From JANXVY01 sp038329675 (GTDB lineage Bacteria > Pseudomonadota > Alphaproteobacteria > Rhizobiales > Hyphomicrobiaceae), in assembly GCA_038329675.1 (NCBI GenBank), contig JBBQNE010000031.1, positions 1-25,466 on the forward strand: 25,466 bases of DNA. The letters are read 5' to 3'. The position numbers were made by a program, and so were the translations under genes. The stretch's first letter is position 1. Every line of letters starts with the position of its first letter. This document shows positions 1 through 6,929 of the stretch, in pieces. Under the pieces are notes generated by a model. That model was given only the letters and a program-made list of their open reading frames with translations, was not told the origin of the DNA and made no database searches.

Positions 1-1233
1 CGTCGAAAGTCCGCCAAACTCCTCAAAGAACTGAGGACCAAAAAATGCGCTCGGATCAGCGTACGTCGCCCCGCCGGAATTAACCTGCGCGTGATGCTCC
101 AAGCGCTTGCCGATAATCTGGCGCGCTTCCTCAGCCGACCGGCTCTCAAGCAGCGCGACGGGGCCAGCCTTCTCAATGCGGTCGATATAGGATTGCGCGA
201 GCACGCCGCGGACCTGCCCGTAAAAGTCTTCGAGCACAGAAATCAACACGATCGCTGTTGGAACTCGGTTGGCGATCTGGATCAGATCACGAATTGCCCG
301 CTGAAACCGTTCTTCTGCGTTGTCGAAAAAGCGCAAATCCTCGACCTGGTCGATCGCAAAAACGAGGCTCGCCCCATCCGCCGTCCACATTAGTTGACCG
401 AGCGAAGCAATGATCTCAAATGCCCGGTCCTCGCCCGTATTCGGGTCAAGCGCCGTCACGGCTTCGAGCGCAAGCGGCGTGAGCTGGCGGCCATGCAAAT
501 ACTGCCGGATGCGTTGATCGATCCGCGGATCGGCGCGCTGCAAATAGAGTAGAGCGCGCACAATATTGATGTCGAGGTCCAAGCTCGCAAATCGGCTCGA
601 AGCGACGATGTCGTCGGCGATTTTCAACACGAGCCGGGCAAGTTCGTCGGGCTTTAGAGCTGCCTCGCGTAACGTCGACAGATCGGCCGGATCGAGCGTG
701 TCTATGTCACGAACTAGCGCTGATGTCAGACGCTGCAAACCCGTTGGGCTTGCCGCGTCATTAGGATCGTAGGGCTTTTCCAGCGAGTGAACGAGGCGCC
801 GGAGGTAATAGTCGGCGTAGGTACCAACATCAGGCGTCATCTGCGCATAGCCAAAATAGGCCTGACCGCGACTGTGAGCCGCAGTGCGCAACGCCCGCAC
901 CAGATGGGTTTTGCCAGCGCCAGACTGGCCATGAAACAGCAAAATGCGCGCTTGCGGCAGCGACCTAGCGACCGCCGACGATTGCGCAGCCCCCGTTCGG
1001 AGAGACGACCCTATTCTGTCCGTATGGCCAGGATGGCCCGTAATCGCGGTGAGGAGATCGTTGAACTTAGCCCGCGCCTTGGCGTGGACAGCTGGCACAT
1101 CAACGGGGTCCGCGCGCCAGATATCGTCTTCCCACGTGATCGAATGCTCAAAAGCGTGGGCGAGTTCGGCGCTAAGACCGTGACCTTGCGCGTGCGGATA
1201 GGTGACTGGCGGTGGCGGTGGCGTCGAAATCAA
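1..1233 (-). CDS. P-loop (AAA-type) ATPase, partial, runs off left edge
   Basis: The reading frame is open from a TTG start at 1233 to the window edge, giving the first 411 residues; no stop is reached, so the C-terminus is missing. A Pro-rich start (residues 5-9 all Pro) precedes a clear Walker A, GQSGAGKTHLV, near residues 107-117. A Walker B-like strand, ASLVFAIDQVEDLRF, lies near residues 301-315, with Asp-Gln in place of the usual Asp-Glu. Between them is a helical stretch of about 180 residues. These features mark an ATPase of the broad AAA/STAND-like class. Substrate and partners cannot be read from the sequence. I chose the TTG because AGGGAG sits 7 nt upstream and no ATG or GTG fits better. 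The gene lies 147 nt downstream of a winged-helix protein gene on the same strand, which suggests one unit. It could belong to an anti-phage or DNA-processing system, but the rest lies outside the window. The ATPase call is firm; the role is unknown. Confidence 0.85.
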   Translation of the reverse strand, partial: MISTPPPPPVTYPHAQGHGLSAELAHAFEHSITWEDDIWRADPVDVPAVHAKARAKFNDLLTAITGHPGHTDRIGSSLRTGAAQSSAVARSLPQARILLFHGQSGAGKTHLVRALRTAAHSRGQAYFGYAQMTPDVGTYADYYLRRLVHSLEKPYDPNDAASPTGLQRLTSALVRDIDTLDPADLSTLREAALKPDELARLVLKIADDIVASSRFASLDLDINIVRALLYLQRADPRIDQRIRQYLHGRQLTPLALEAVTALDPNTGEDRAFEIIASLGQLMWTADGASLVFAIDQVEDLRFFDNAEERFQRAIRDLIQIANRVPTAIVLISVLEDFYGQVRGVLAQSYIDRIEKAGPVALLESRSAEEARQIIGKRLEHHAQVNSGGATYADPSAFFGPQFFEEFGGLST

Positions 1234-1240
1234 GTCGTCA

Positions 1241-1246
1241 CTCCCT
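1241..1246 (-). promoter_or_regulatory. Shine-Dalgarno deciding a TTG start
   Basis: On the minus strand AGGGAG lies 7 nt before TTG at 1233-1231. It is the only good ribosome binding site near the start of the ATPase frame and supports the non-ATG start. Confidence 0.7.
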
Positions 1247-1300
1247 GCCTGTCGCAGCGACTGCAATCGAGATCGCTATCAAGATCACGCACGTGAAACG

Positions 1301-1336
1301 GTTGTCTGCCGGTTCGGTTAATCACCAAACGACAAC
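1301..1336. repeat. Imperfect inverted repeat between the two left-edge genes
   Basis: The 147-nt gap contains nested arms. GTTGTC (1301-1306) is complementary to GACAAC (1331-1336). GGTT (1311-1314) pairs with AAAC (1327-1330) with one mismatch, and GGT (1316-1318) pairs with ACC (1324-1326) around a 5-nt loop. It could be an operator for the ATPase gene, an RNA hairpin between the two cistrons, or chance. No T-tract follows on the minus strand. Confidence 0.3.
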
Positions 1337-1380
1337 AACCAATTGCCGGAGCCACTAAAAATTTAACCATGACCACGCGA

Positions 1381-2643
1381 TCACGGTTCTTCGACACGCA
1401 CGAAATGCCAGACCGTGTTCTTGTACTGAATCGCCGATTTTTCAAAGTCTTGGATAAACCGCTTATCTTTGAGATCGGCGTTCGCCAGCACGACGCCACC
1501 GGTGCGGTGGGCTTCGGCTAACATTGCCTTGAATTCGATTTCGCTTAGGTGCCAGTTCGGATGGCGAGCTGTCACCTCATCATAGACATGACAGATAAAT
1601 GCCTTGCGGTTTCCAGGCCATCCCTGGGCTCTCGCCGCTGCCCCCGAGGAGACAGCCCTGACGAACCCTGGCAAATCCGGGCGTGACTGCGGCGCGGCTA
1701 AGTCCGCCACCGTTCCACGATCATTGGCTGGCGGAACAGCTGGCCGCGCTGGAGCGCCAGGAGCGCTTCGAGCAACGGGCGCGCTTCGAGCAACGGGCGC
1801 CAGTTCAACGCGATGACTATTCGATGGTGTCGCTTTCGCCAGAGCAACCGCCGCTGATGACGGCGCGGTGACCCGGCCGCGACCCGCCCACCGGGCGATC
1901 ACCCGCAACCGTAAGCCGTCGACATCGACCGGTGTAACGGTGGCGGCGATAGTCGCAGATATATGCTCCGCTGCCAAAACCGCGATCAATTTAGCATCCG
2001 ACCCATAATCTTTCGGCACACGCGCAAGCTGCGCCGCTAGCAGGCGGCTCGGCTTAGATGCCAACGCGGCGCCGTTCCCCAAGGCCGTTTTAATTTGTCC
2101 GCCGAATGCCCGCTCCAGCGCCCGCAGCGCCAAAGCGGTTCGCAGTTTTCCAAGCGACATTGGTTTAGTAAGGTCGAACCCATACGCGGCTTGGACGACC
2201 ATTGCCCTGAGGCCATCGGGCGAATGCACGGCCTTGGCGAGCTTGGGATCGAACGGGTCGGCGCCAAGCGCCGCTAAGGTCACGGGCCCGTCGCGAAACG
2301 CCGCCCACCCCCCAGCCATCGTTAATGTATTTTGCCCACCGGGCTTGAGCGCAGTAAGCGCGTCTGCTCGGCCATCGTCCGTTGCCTCAAACCGCGCTCC
2401 AGACTTGCAAACCCGACCAGCGGCAATCAACCGCTCCAACTCAGTCTCGACGGCAGCCTTGGTGCCCACATTGGCCTGGCCACCCAGCGTCGCAAATGAT
2501 TTGAGATCCCGCACCAGCTCGGCCCGAGTGATTGGGCTTGCCGCGAGGCGCAACAACACCAGCAGCCCAATCCAACCTGCATCGCCGTGGTTCAATACAG
2601 GGTCGCTGCCATCGGTATCGGTCGCGCGGCTCATCACGACCAT
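1381..2643 (-). CDS. Hypothetical protein: winged-helix-like N-terminus and conserved-looking C-terminal domain
   Basis: This is a 420-aa protein of unknown function. The N-terminal 90 or so residues have a helix-helix-wing pattern: a helix rich in Leu, then ITRAELVRDLKSF, then a helix with ELERLIAAGRV. This resembles a winged helix. The middle is Ala-rich, followed by a Pro/Ala/Ser linker (about 265-320) that contains a short tandem repeat. The last ~97 residues form a separate domain with FICHVYDEV, FKAMLAEAHR and a final YKNTVWHFVRV. I recall similar C-terminal domains in uncharacterised bacterial proteins encoded next to ATPases, but cannot name a family. ATG at 2643 has GGAG 6 nt upstream; ATG at 2634 is an alternative, and longer TTG or ATG starts at 2715-2718 add a Cys-rich tail with no support. 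It is followed by the P-loop ATPase gene, so it may be an adaptor or DNA-binding partner (inference). Confidence 0.72.
   Translation of the reverse strand: MVVMSRATDTDGSDPVLNHGDAGWIGLLVLLRLAASPITRAELVRDLKSFATLGGQANVGTKAAVETELERLIAAGRVCKSGARFEATDDGRADALTALKPGGQNTLTMAGGWAAFRDGPVTLAALGADPFDPKLAKAVHSPDGLRAMVVQAAYGFDLTKPMSLGKLRTALALRALERAFGGQIKTALGNGAALASKPSRLLAAQLARVPKDYGSDAKLIAVLAAEHISATIAATVTPVDVDGLRLRVIARWAGRGRVTAPSSAAVALAKATPSNSHRVELAPVARSAPVARSAPGAPARPAVPPANDRGTVADLAAPQSRPDLPGFVRAVSSGAAARAQGWPGNRKAFICHVYDEVTARHPNWHLSEIEFKAMLAEAHRTGGVVLANADLKDKRFIQDFEKSAIQYKNTVWHFVRVEEP
1763..1798. repeat. Two tandem copies of an 18-bp unit
   Basis: The unit GCGCTTCGAGCAACGGGC occurs at 1763-1780 and again at 1781-1798 with no mismatch. 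It encodes a duplicated six-residue Pro/Ala/Arg/Ser piece in the linker of the minus-strand winged-helix-like protein. A recent slippage duplication is likely. Confidence 0.85.
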
Positions 2644-2976
2644 GCTCTGCTCCGTCACAAAAATCGGGGGATGGCGGCTCCGACAGCAGGCTGCCGGTAA
2701 AATCGCCGCGAGCATCAAGACTGTGACACCGGAACCGAATCACTTTCACCTGAGCGTGCCCGAACCCGCGCACCTTTCCAAGTGATGCGCCGACGTTTCG
2801 CCAGAATCGCAACAAACTGGCGACATCGTCGAAGCGCCATCTCTCATAGGGGTTACAAACTACGGCGAAAAACGTTGAAGCACCTGTTCCGAGTTTATCT
2901 TTAACACTCGGTTAAGAGGTCGCCTGTTAACGATGATTGTAGTCTGTAACCGCGCGTATGGCGGGAGTGTTTTTGT
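2644..2976. other. Divergent intergenic region with no gene
   Basis: This 333-nt gap separates the minus-strand winged-helix-like gene from the plus-strand CAP lipoprotein gene and must hold promoters for both. The only recognisable element is a CtrA-type box near the CAP gene, listed separately. I see no credible small gene. Confidence 0.6.
2901..2915 (+). promoter_or_regulatory. CtrA-type binding box (TTAA-N7-TTAA)
   Basis: TTAA at 2901-2904 and TTAA at 2912-2915 are separated by exactly 7 nt, matching the core consensus for the alphaproteobacterial cell-cycle regulator CtrA. A third TTAA followed by C lies at 2927-2930. The box lies 61 nt upstream of the ATG of the CAP lipoprotein gene, a position suited to promoter control. 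No CtrA is encoded here, so binding is inferred from consensus only. Confidence 0.5.
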
Positions 2977-3711
2977 ATGTATCGTGTCACGTTTTGCCGT
3001 GTCCCGCTTAGCCGGTTTGCGTTCAGCATTGGCTTGGCGCTATCGCTGGCCGCCTGTGCTGGAAGTGCCGTACCCTTGTCGTCGGGATTTGCCGACGGCC
3101 CACCCCCGTCCCGTTCTTATAAAAAGCCCGAGGTCGCACTCGGCGCCGATACGTCCGTTCCGCGCGGGCCGAACCTTGGCATGACGGACGCCGCGCCCTC
3201 GCCCGCGTTAACGAAGGCGGGCACGAAGGTCGCAAGCCTGGATGCGGATAAGGCTCCAAAGGGAACTTTCGAACGAGCCCCCGCCGGATCGCTCTCGGAC
3301 CGCGATTATTCAAAGACCGCGCTCGACCCGACATTCGCACGCGATATCATCAATCAATACCGAGCCGAGAACGGGTTAAAGCCGTTAAAACTGTCGTCAG
3401 AGCTCACCGCGGCCGCCAAAACCCACTCCCGCGACCTCGCCAAGTGGGACCGCATTTCCCATTACGGATCAGACGGCTCAAATCCATGGGATCGCGTCAA
3501 ACGGGCGGGCTTTAAGGCCCGGGTGGCGGCTGAAAACGTCGGCACCGGCCAGATCGATTTCTCTGAGGTCATGAAGGGCTGGAAGGAAAGCCCCGGCCAC
3601 AACAAAAACCTCCTGCTGTCGGATGCCGATTACATGGGGATAGCGCTCGTCCAGGAGCCAAAGAGCGAGTTCAAGTCGTTTTGGACGCTCGTCCTCGGCA
3701 GCCCGATGTAG
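2977..3711 (+). CDS. CAP-domain (SCP/YkwD-like) lipoprotein
   Basis: This 244-aa protein is predicted to be anchored in the envelope. Residues 1-27 form a lipoprotein signal: Arg-containing start, hydrophobic segment, then lipobox LAAC with Cys27. A low-complexity linker of about 80 residues follows. The C-terminal ~125 residues are a CAP domain: NQYRAENGL at its start, THSRDLA with the conserved His, AAENVG with the conserved Glu, and the typical ESPGHNKNLL loop. In bacteria this family is secreted or surface-bound and its biochemical role is generally unclear; some members have been linked to the cell wall. GGGAG lies 9 nt before the ATG. A CtrA-type box upstream suggests cell-cycle control (inference). 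The gene converges with the flippase gene across a 44-nt gap. Family assignment is strong. Confidence 0.9.
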   Translation: MYRVTFCRVPLSRFAFSIGLALSLAACAGSAVPLSSGFADGPPPSRSYKKPEVALGADTSVPRGPNLGMTDAAPSPALTKAGTKVASLDADKAPKGTFERAPAGSLSDRDYSKTALDPTFARDIINQYRAENGLKPLKLSSELTAAAKTHSRDLAKWDRISHYGSDGSNPWDRVKRAGFKARVAAENVGTGQIDFSEVMKGWKESPGHNKNLLLSDADYMGIALVQEPKSEFKSFWTLVLGSPM

Positions 3712-3755
3712 CCGAATTCGGGGACTTGCGCAGCGGCGGGAGCCACTGCAGCAGA

Positions 3756-5120
3756 CTATGACAAATGCCGCCAGATCGCGACGCGCAGCCCCGTCCGCCG
3801 CTCCGCGATCCACCCGTTGAGCAGCCCGACGAGCCCGAGCGCCGCAGCCGTCGCAATCGCTGCCCCAGTTGTGCCGTAGAGCGGCACGAGAATAAGGTTC
3901 AGCCCAAGGCTGACCGCTGCCCCTGACAGCATGATCGCAGCGCAAACCCGTTGTTCGCCCAGCATATTGAGCAGAATTTCAGCCGGTCCCATCGCCGAGC
4001 GCAATAGAAAGCCGACAACGAGGATCGTCATAACGTGGTACGCATCGGCAAAGCCCGGGCCGAATAAGGCTAAGATTGGTCGACCGAGCATCACCAAGAG
4101 CGCGGCCAACGCGAGCGATGGCCAAAACGTCCATCCAACCGCAGTGCGAACCGCCGCCTGCAATGCCACCGTATCGCCACGCTCCTTAAGCCCGGCAAAC
4201 CGGCTCGCCATGGCGCTGCCGACGGCGTAGTGGACGAACATCACCAGCGCCATCGTCTTGGCGGCAGCGAAGTAGATCGCAACCTCGGCTGGCGGCACAT
4301 GGCGGGCCAACACCATCACGTCGGTATTTTGGAGCGCGAGTTCGGCGCCAGCGATACCAAGCATCGGCAAGGACGACGCGATCCACGCGCGCAGTGCGTA
4401 CCGCCGGTTGCCCGCACCATGCGAAGCCTTGAACTTTGCGTGCAACCAACCGCCCTGCAGCACGGCCGCAAGGGCGACCGCCATGACAATCGCAACAGCC
4501 GCCGTCTCAGCCCGCATGGCAAAACCGGCTGCACCGGCAAGCGCCATCGTTATCAACATCAAAATCGGGCGCAGCACATAGGGCGGCACAAGCGCGGGAG
4601 CGATCCAACCATGCCCGCGACCAAGACCGTCCTGCATGTCTGAGACGGCGTAAAACGGCAGACACAGGAGCGCGATCGACGCTACCGCCCGATGCGCATC
4701 CGACATGGCCAACAGTCCAAGTATGAGCCATCCGGCGCCCGCCAGCGCAACGCCAAGCGTAAAAGCCAACGCCCGGCTGCCGGCGACGAGGCCGCGCAAC
4801 CGATCGTAGTCGCCGGCCTCGCGGTGAATTGGCACGAGCCGCATGACGCCTAAATTGAGCCCCAGCGTGGCAACCCCGCCCACAATCATGATCGCGGCCC
4901 AAACCGACACGTAGATGCCGTACTCGGTCTTGCCCATCCAACGGGCCAATGCCACCTGAGTTAAAAACAACAGTGCTGCCGACGTGCACCTGATGAGAAA
5001 CGCTGTGGCGGCGTCAACGCGCGCGGTGGCAACGTCTGCCGTCTGGTGCTCATCTCTGGTCCGGGCCGCCGCGACGGCACCGCCCCGCGTGGGGTCTGCC
5101 TTCAGCTCTGCCGCGGCCAT
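3756..5120 (-). CDS. Polysaccharide flippase (Wzx/MATE-like, MOP superfamily)
   Basis: This is a 454-aa polytopic inner-membrane protein with about 12-14 hydrophobic helices spread along its length. It has features of the polysaccharide-export branch of the MOP superfamily. The first helix is followed by ALARWMGKTEYGIYV. The second half carries ELALQNTDVMVLA, and near the end there is ALFGPGFADAY and LNMLGEQRVCA. Such proteins move lipid-linked glycans across the inner membrane for capsule, O-antigen or exopolysaccharide. No glycosyltransferases are adjacent, so the substrate is unknown. The start at ATG 5120 gives a normal family length and avoids running over the small upstream gene, which ends at 5164. 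The frame stays open 76 codons further upstream but that stretch is polar and overlaps the neighbour. The ribosome binding site is weak. Confidence 0.85.
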   Translation of the reverse strand: MAAAELKADPTRGGAVAAARTRDEHQTADVATARVDAATAFLIRCTSAALLFLTQVALARWMGKTEYGIYVSVWAAIMIVGGVATLGLNLGVMRLVPIHREAGDYDRLRGLVAGSRALAFTLGVALAGAGWLILGLLAMSDAHRAVASIALLCLPFYAVSDMQDGLGRGHGWIAPALVPPYVLRPILMLITMALAGAAGFAMRAETAAVAIVMAVALAAVLQGGWLHAKFKASHGAGNRRYALRAWIASSLPMLGIAGAELALQNTDVMVLARHVPPAEVAIYFAAAKTMALVMFVHYAVGSAMASRFAGLKERGDTVALQAAVRTAVGWTFWPSLALAALLVMLGRPILALFGPGFADAYHVMTILVVGFLLRSAMGPAEILLNMLGEQRVCAAIMLSGAAVSLGLNLILVPLYGTTGAAIATAAALGLVGLLNGWIAERRTGLRVAIWRHLS

Positions 5121-5163
5121 CGTGTCAATCTCGGGGGCTTGAAGATGTGAATAAAAATCGGGT

Positions 5164-5412
5164 TCAATAGCCGTCGTAGTCGCCAAGCCGCTCCTGTTCG
5201 CGCAGGCGAACCTTTCGCGCGACGCCTGCCCAGGCCCAACTGCGCCCGGCATCGCCCTGGTCATCATACCAACTTGAAAAAAACTCCGCGACGTCGGCGG
5301 CATGGTTACCGTGACGCGACTCAAGCACGGCTGCCATCGCGTCGACATCCCGCGGCGTCGGGGTTGGATCGGGGCCTATACCCCCGGTCTCTCGCCGTAT
5401 CAGTGTTGTCAT
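5164..5412 (-). CDS. Small conserved-looking hypothetical protein (82 aa)
   Basis: This 82-aa protein has no signal peptide or membrane helix. A Pro/Thr-rich N-terminus is followed by an acidic/aromatic core (AADVAEFFSSWYDDQGDAGRSWAW) [abridged: FFSSWYDDQGDAGRSWAW], then a basic helix VARKVRLREQER and an acidic tail DYDGY. ATG 5412 is preceded by GAGGA with a 4-nt gap, a strong site; the longer frame to 5577 has no such support. It ends 43 nt before the flippase start on the same strand, so the two are probably cotranscribed. I recognise no domain; the Trp/Tyr-rich pattern resembles small alphaproteobacterial unknowns. Confidence 0.7.
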   Translation of the reverse strand: MTTLIRRETGGIGPDPTPTPRDVDAMAAVLESRHGNHAADVAEFFSSWYDDQGDAGRSWAWAGVARKVRLREQERLGDYDGY

Positions 5413-5705
5413 CGCGTCCTCGTATCGTGAATTGAGTGTTACGTTGCCGTTCGAGAAAGCAAGATCGAAGCCAGCCCAGCGAACCGATCTGGGCGCGACG
5501 ATTAAACGTTTATTGTAGGGTTGCGTGGTGCTGGCATGCGCAGGCTCGACCGAATTGTCCTGCTCGCAAGCCGACAAATTTGGACGTTGATAGAGCTAAT
5601 GAGGTTGAGACGCTTACGCCGTGCCCCGGGCGCGACGTCTGCGCTACTTTTGCGCTAGCCGTGCCTAATCCGTCCGGTGCCCCACCGCGGTACGAAAGGC
5701 TTGCC
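5413..5705. other. Intergenic region, divergent, no gene seen
   Basis: These 293 nt separate the minus-strand small gene from the plus-strand exported protein. Open frames here extend the neighbouring genes without a ribosome binding site. No clear operator or hairpin was found. Confidence 0.5.
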
Positions 5706-6002
5706 ATGTTGAGACATCAGCAACCACGCCGGTCGAACGACCGATTTGTCGCAATCGCGACCCTACTTGTTGCATCCGCGTTTCTTTGGCCAGCAGCCAG
5801 CGATGCTCAAGTCAGCCCCCCACGCATCCCACCAATTGAAGGGGCTGAGCCATCGCCATCACCGCCTGGCATCTGGGTCGACCCACCAAAAGCGGGTGAG
5901 CCAGTTGACCGTCCGGGCCGCCAACGCTCTTCGCCCGACAATGGTGGTAGCGGCGAATTCGGCTGCCCAGTGCGAGAACGCGACCTGCAACTAATGGTTT
6001 AA
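5706..6002 (+). CDS. Small exported Pro-rich hypothetical protein
   Basis: This 98-aa protein has a classical signal peptide: Arg-rich start, then a hydrophobic segment around residues 14-28, with likely cleavage after an Ala-Ser-Asp-Ala motif near residue 34. The mature part is short, Pro- and Gly-rich, and ends with a single-Cys motif, FGCPVRERDLQLMV. I recall this kind of Cys-Pro...Leu-X-Leu ending in other small exported alphaproteobacterial proteins, but it has no known function. AAGG lies 6 nt before ATG 5706. An in-frame start at 5436 is possible but would bury the signal peptide. It converges with senC across a 134-nt gap. Confidence 0.65.
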   Translation: MLRHQQPRRSNDRFVAIATLLVASAFLWPAASDAQVSPPRIPPIEGAEPSPSPPGIWVDPPKAGEPVDRPGRQRSSPDNGGSGEFGCPVRERDLQLMV

Positions 6003-6136
6003 TTGAATTATTCCGGCACCCGCCGACCGATAGCAGGGCGATCGCGAACACATGTCGCTCAGTATTGCCGTCGCAGATGAGCGTCTGCCCGATCAGTTCA
6101 GCCCCATTGTTAACACTCACGCAACCGAGGCCGGTC

Positions 6137-6799
6137 TCACCGTTGCGCGAGCGCTTTGCGAATTTCCCCGGCCAGTTGGCCAGGGCTCTTGAGTTCGGGA
6201 AAGAACGCACGGAATTGCCCGTCCGATCCCATCAAATAGGCAATAGAGCTATGATCCATCGTGTATGACGTCGGGTCGCGCTCGTCTGGAACCTTCTTGG
6301 CAAAGACGCGGTAAGCTTTAACCGCCACAGCCACATCCTCACGCGTTCCTGTGAGCCCAACAAGTCGCGGATGAAAGCTGCTGACGTATTGAGCCATTTT
6401 CGGCACCGTATCGCGTTCTGGGTCAACGGTAATAAACACCGGCACGATGGTTTCGGCTTGCGGTCCAAGCTGATCAAGTGCAGCCGAAATCACCGTGAGC
6501 CCCGCCGGGCAGATGTCGGGGCAATTCATAAAGCCGAAAAACACCAGCATCTGGCGCCCTTGGAAGTCGCGATCTGTCACACGCTTGCCAAGGTGGTTGA
6601 TGAGCTCAAAGGGCCCACCGACAAGAGCCCGACCTGTTGTTCCAACCGGGCCAGATGTGCCAGCCGAGCCCGCCGGTATCGTACCGGACACGCCCCCGGC
6701 TCCACCTGATAACCCGGAGATTCCGCCCGTCATCGCGGCCGCAATGATCGCTCCAACCGTCAGACAGGCCACTGCGATGCCGATTAGCTTGACGTTCAT
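6137..6799 (-). CDS. senC: SCO1/SenC copper chaperone for cytochrome oxidase assembly
   Basis: This 220-aa, membrane-anchored periplasmic thioredoxin-fold protein has an N-terminal helix (about 4-22) followed by a Gly/Ser-rich linker (24-58). The metal site is complete: Cys93 and Cys97 in NCPDICPAG and His183 in YTMDHSSIAYL, the three copper ligands of the SCO family. The strand VPVFITVDPERDT is typical. SCO/SenC proteins deliver copper or control thiol redox for the CuA centre of cytochrome c oxidase. ATG 6799 has GAGG 8 nt upstream; a longer start at 6856 adds only a polar tail. It is transcribed divergently from regB, matching the senC/regBA (prrC/prrBA) linkage known from Rhodobacter, where SenC affects Reg signalling. 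Confidence 0.93.
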   Translation of the reverse strand: MNVKLIGIAVACLTVGAIIAAAMTGGISGLSGGAGGVSGTIPAGSAGTSGPVGTTGRALVGGPFELINHLGKRVTDRDFQGRQMLVFFGFMNCPDICPAGLTVISAALDQLGPQAETIVPVFITVDPERDTVPKMAQYVSSFHPRLVGLTGTREDVAVAVKAYRVFAKKVPDERDPTSYTMDHSSIAYLMGSDGQFRAFFPELKSPGQLAGEIRKALAQR

Positions 6800-6929
6800 G
6801 TCTGTTGCCTCGAATTGTAACTGGGCGTGACGGGTTTGCCGCGCAGTTGCGGACACCTAGAGCCTGACGACTTCGCCACAAGATATAGGCCATTTGCATT
6901 TGGAGACCCGCCACTTGAAGCCGCAGGCC

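Noticed and set aside
3712..3721. Palindrome CCGAATTCGG after the CAP gene
   Set aside because: No loop and only 10 bp; unlikely to act as a terminator.
5121..5348. 76-codon N-terminal extension of the flippase
   Set aside because: It is polar, unlike the family, and overlaps the small 82-aa gene in another frame.
6800..6929. Possible RegA or FNR site between senC and regB (CCGC-N6-GCGG)
   Set aside because: The match to published RegA-type sites is too loose, and no FNR-like TTGAT-N4-ATCAA is present.
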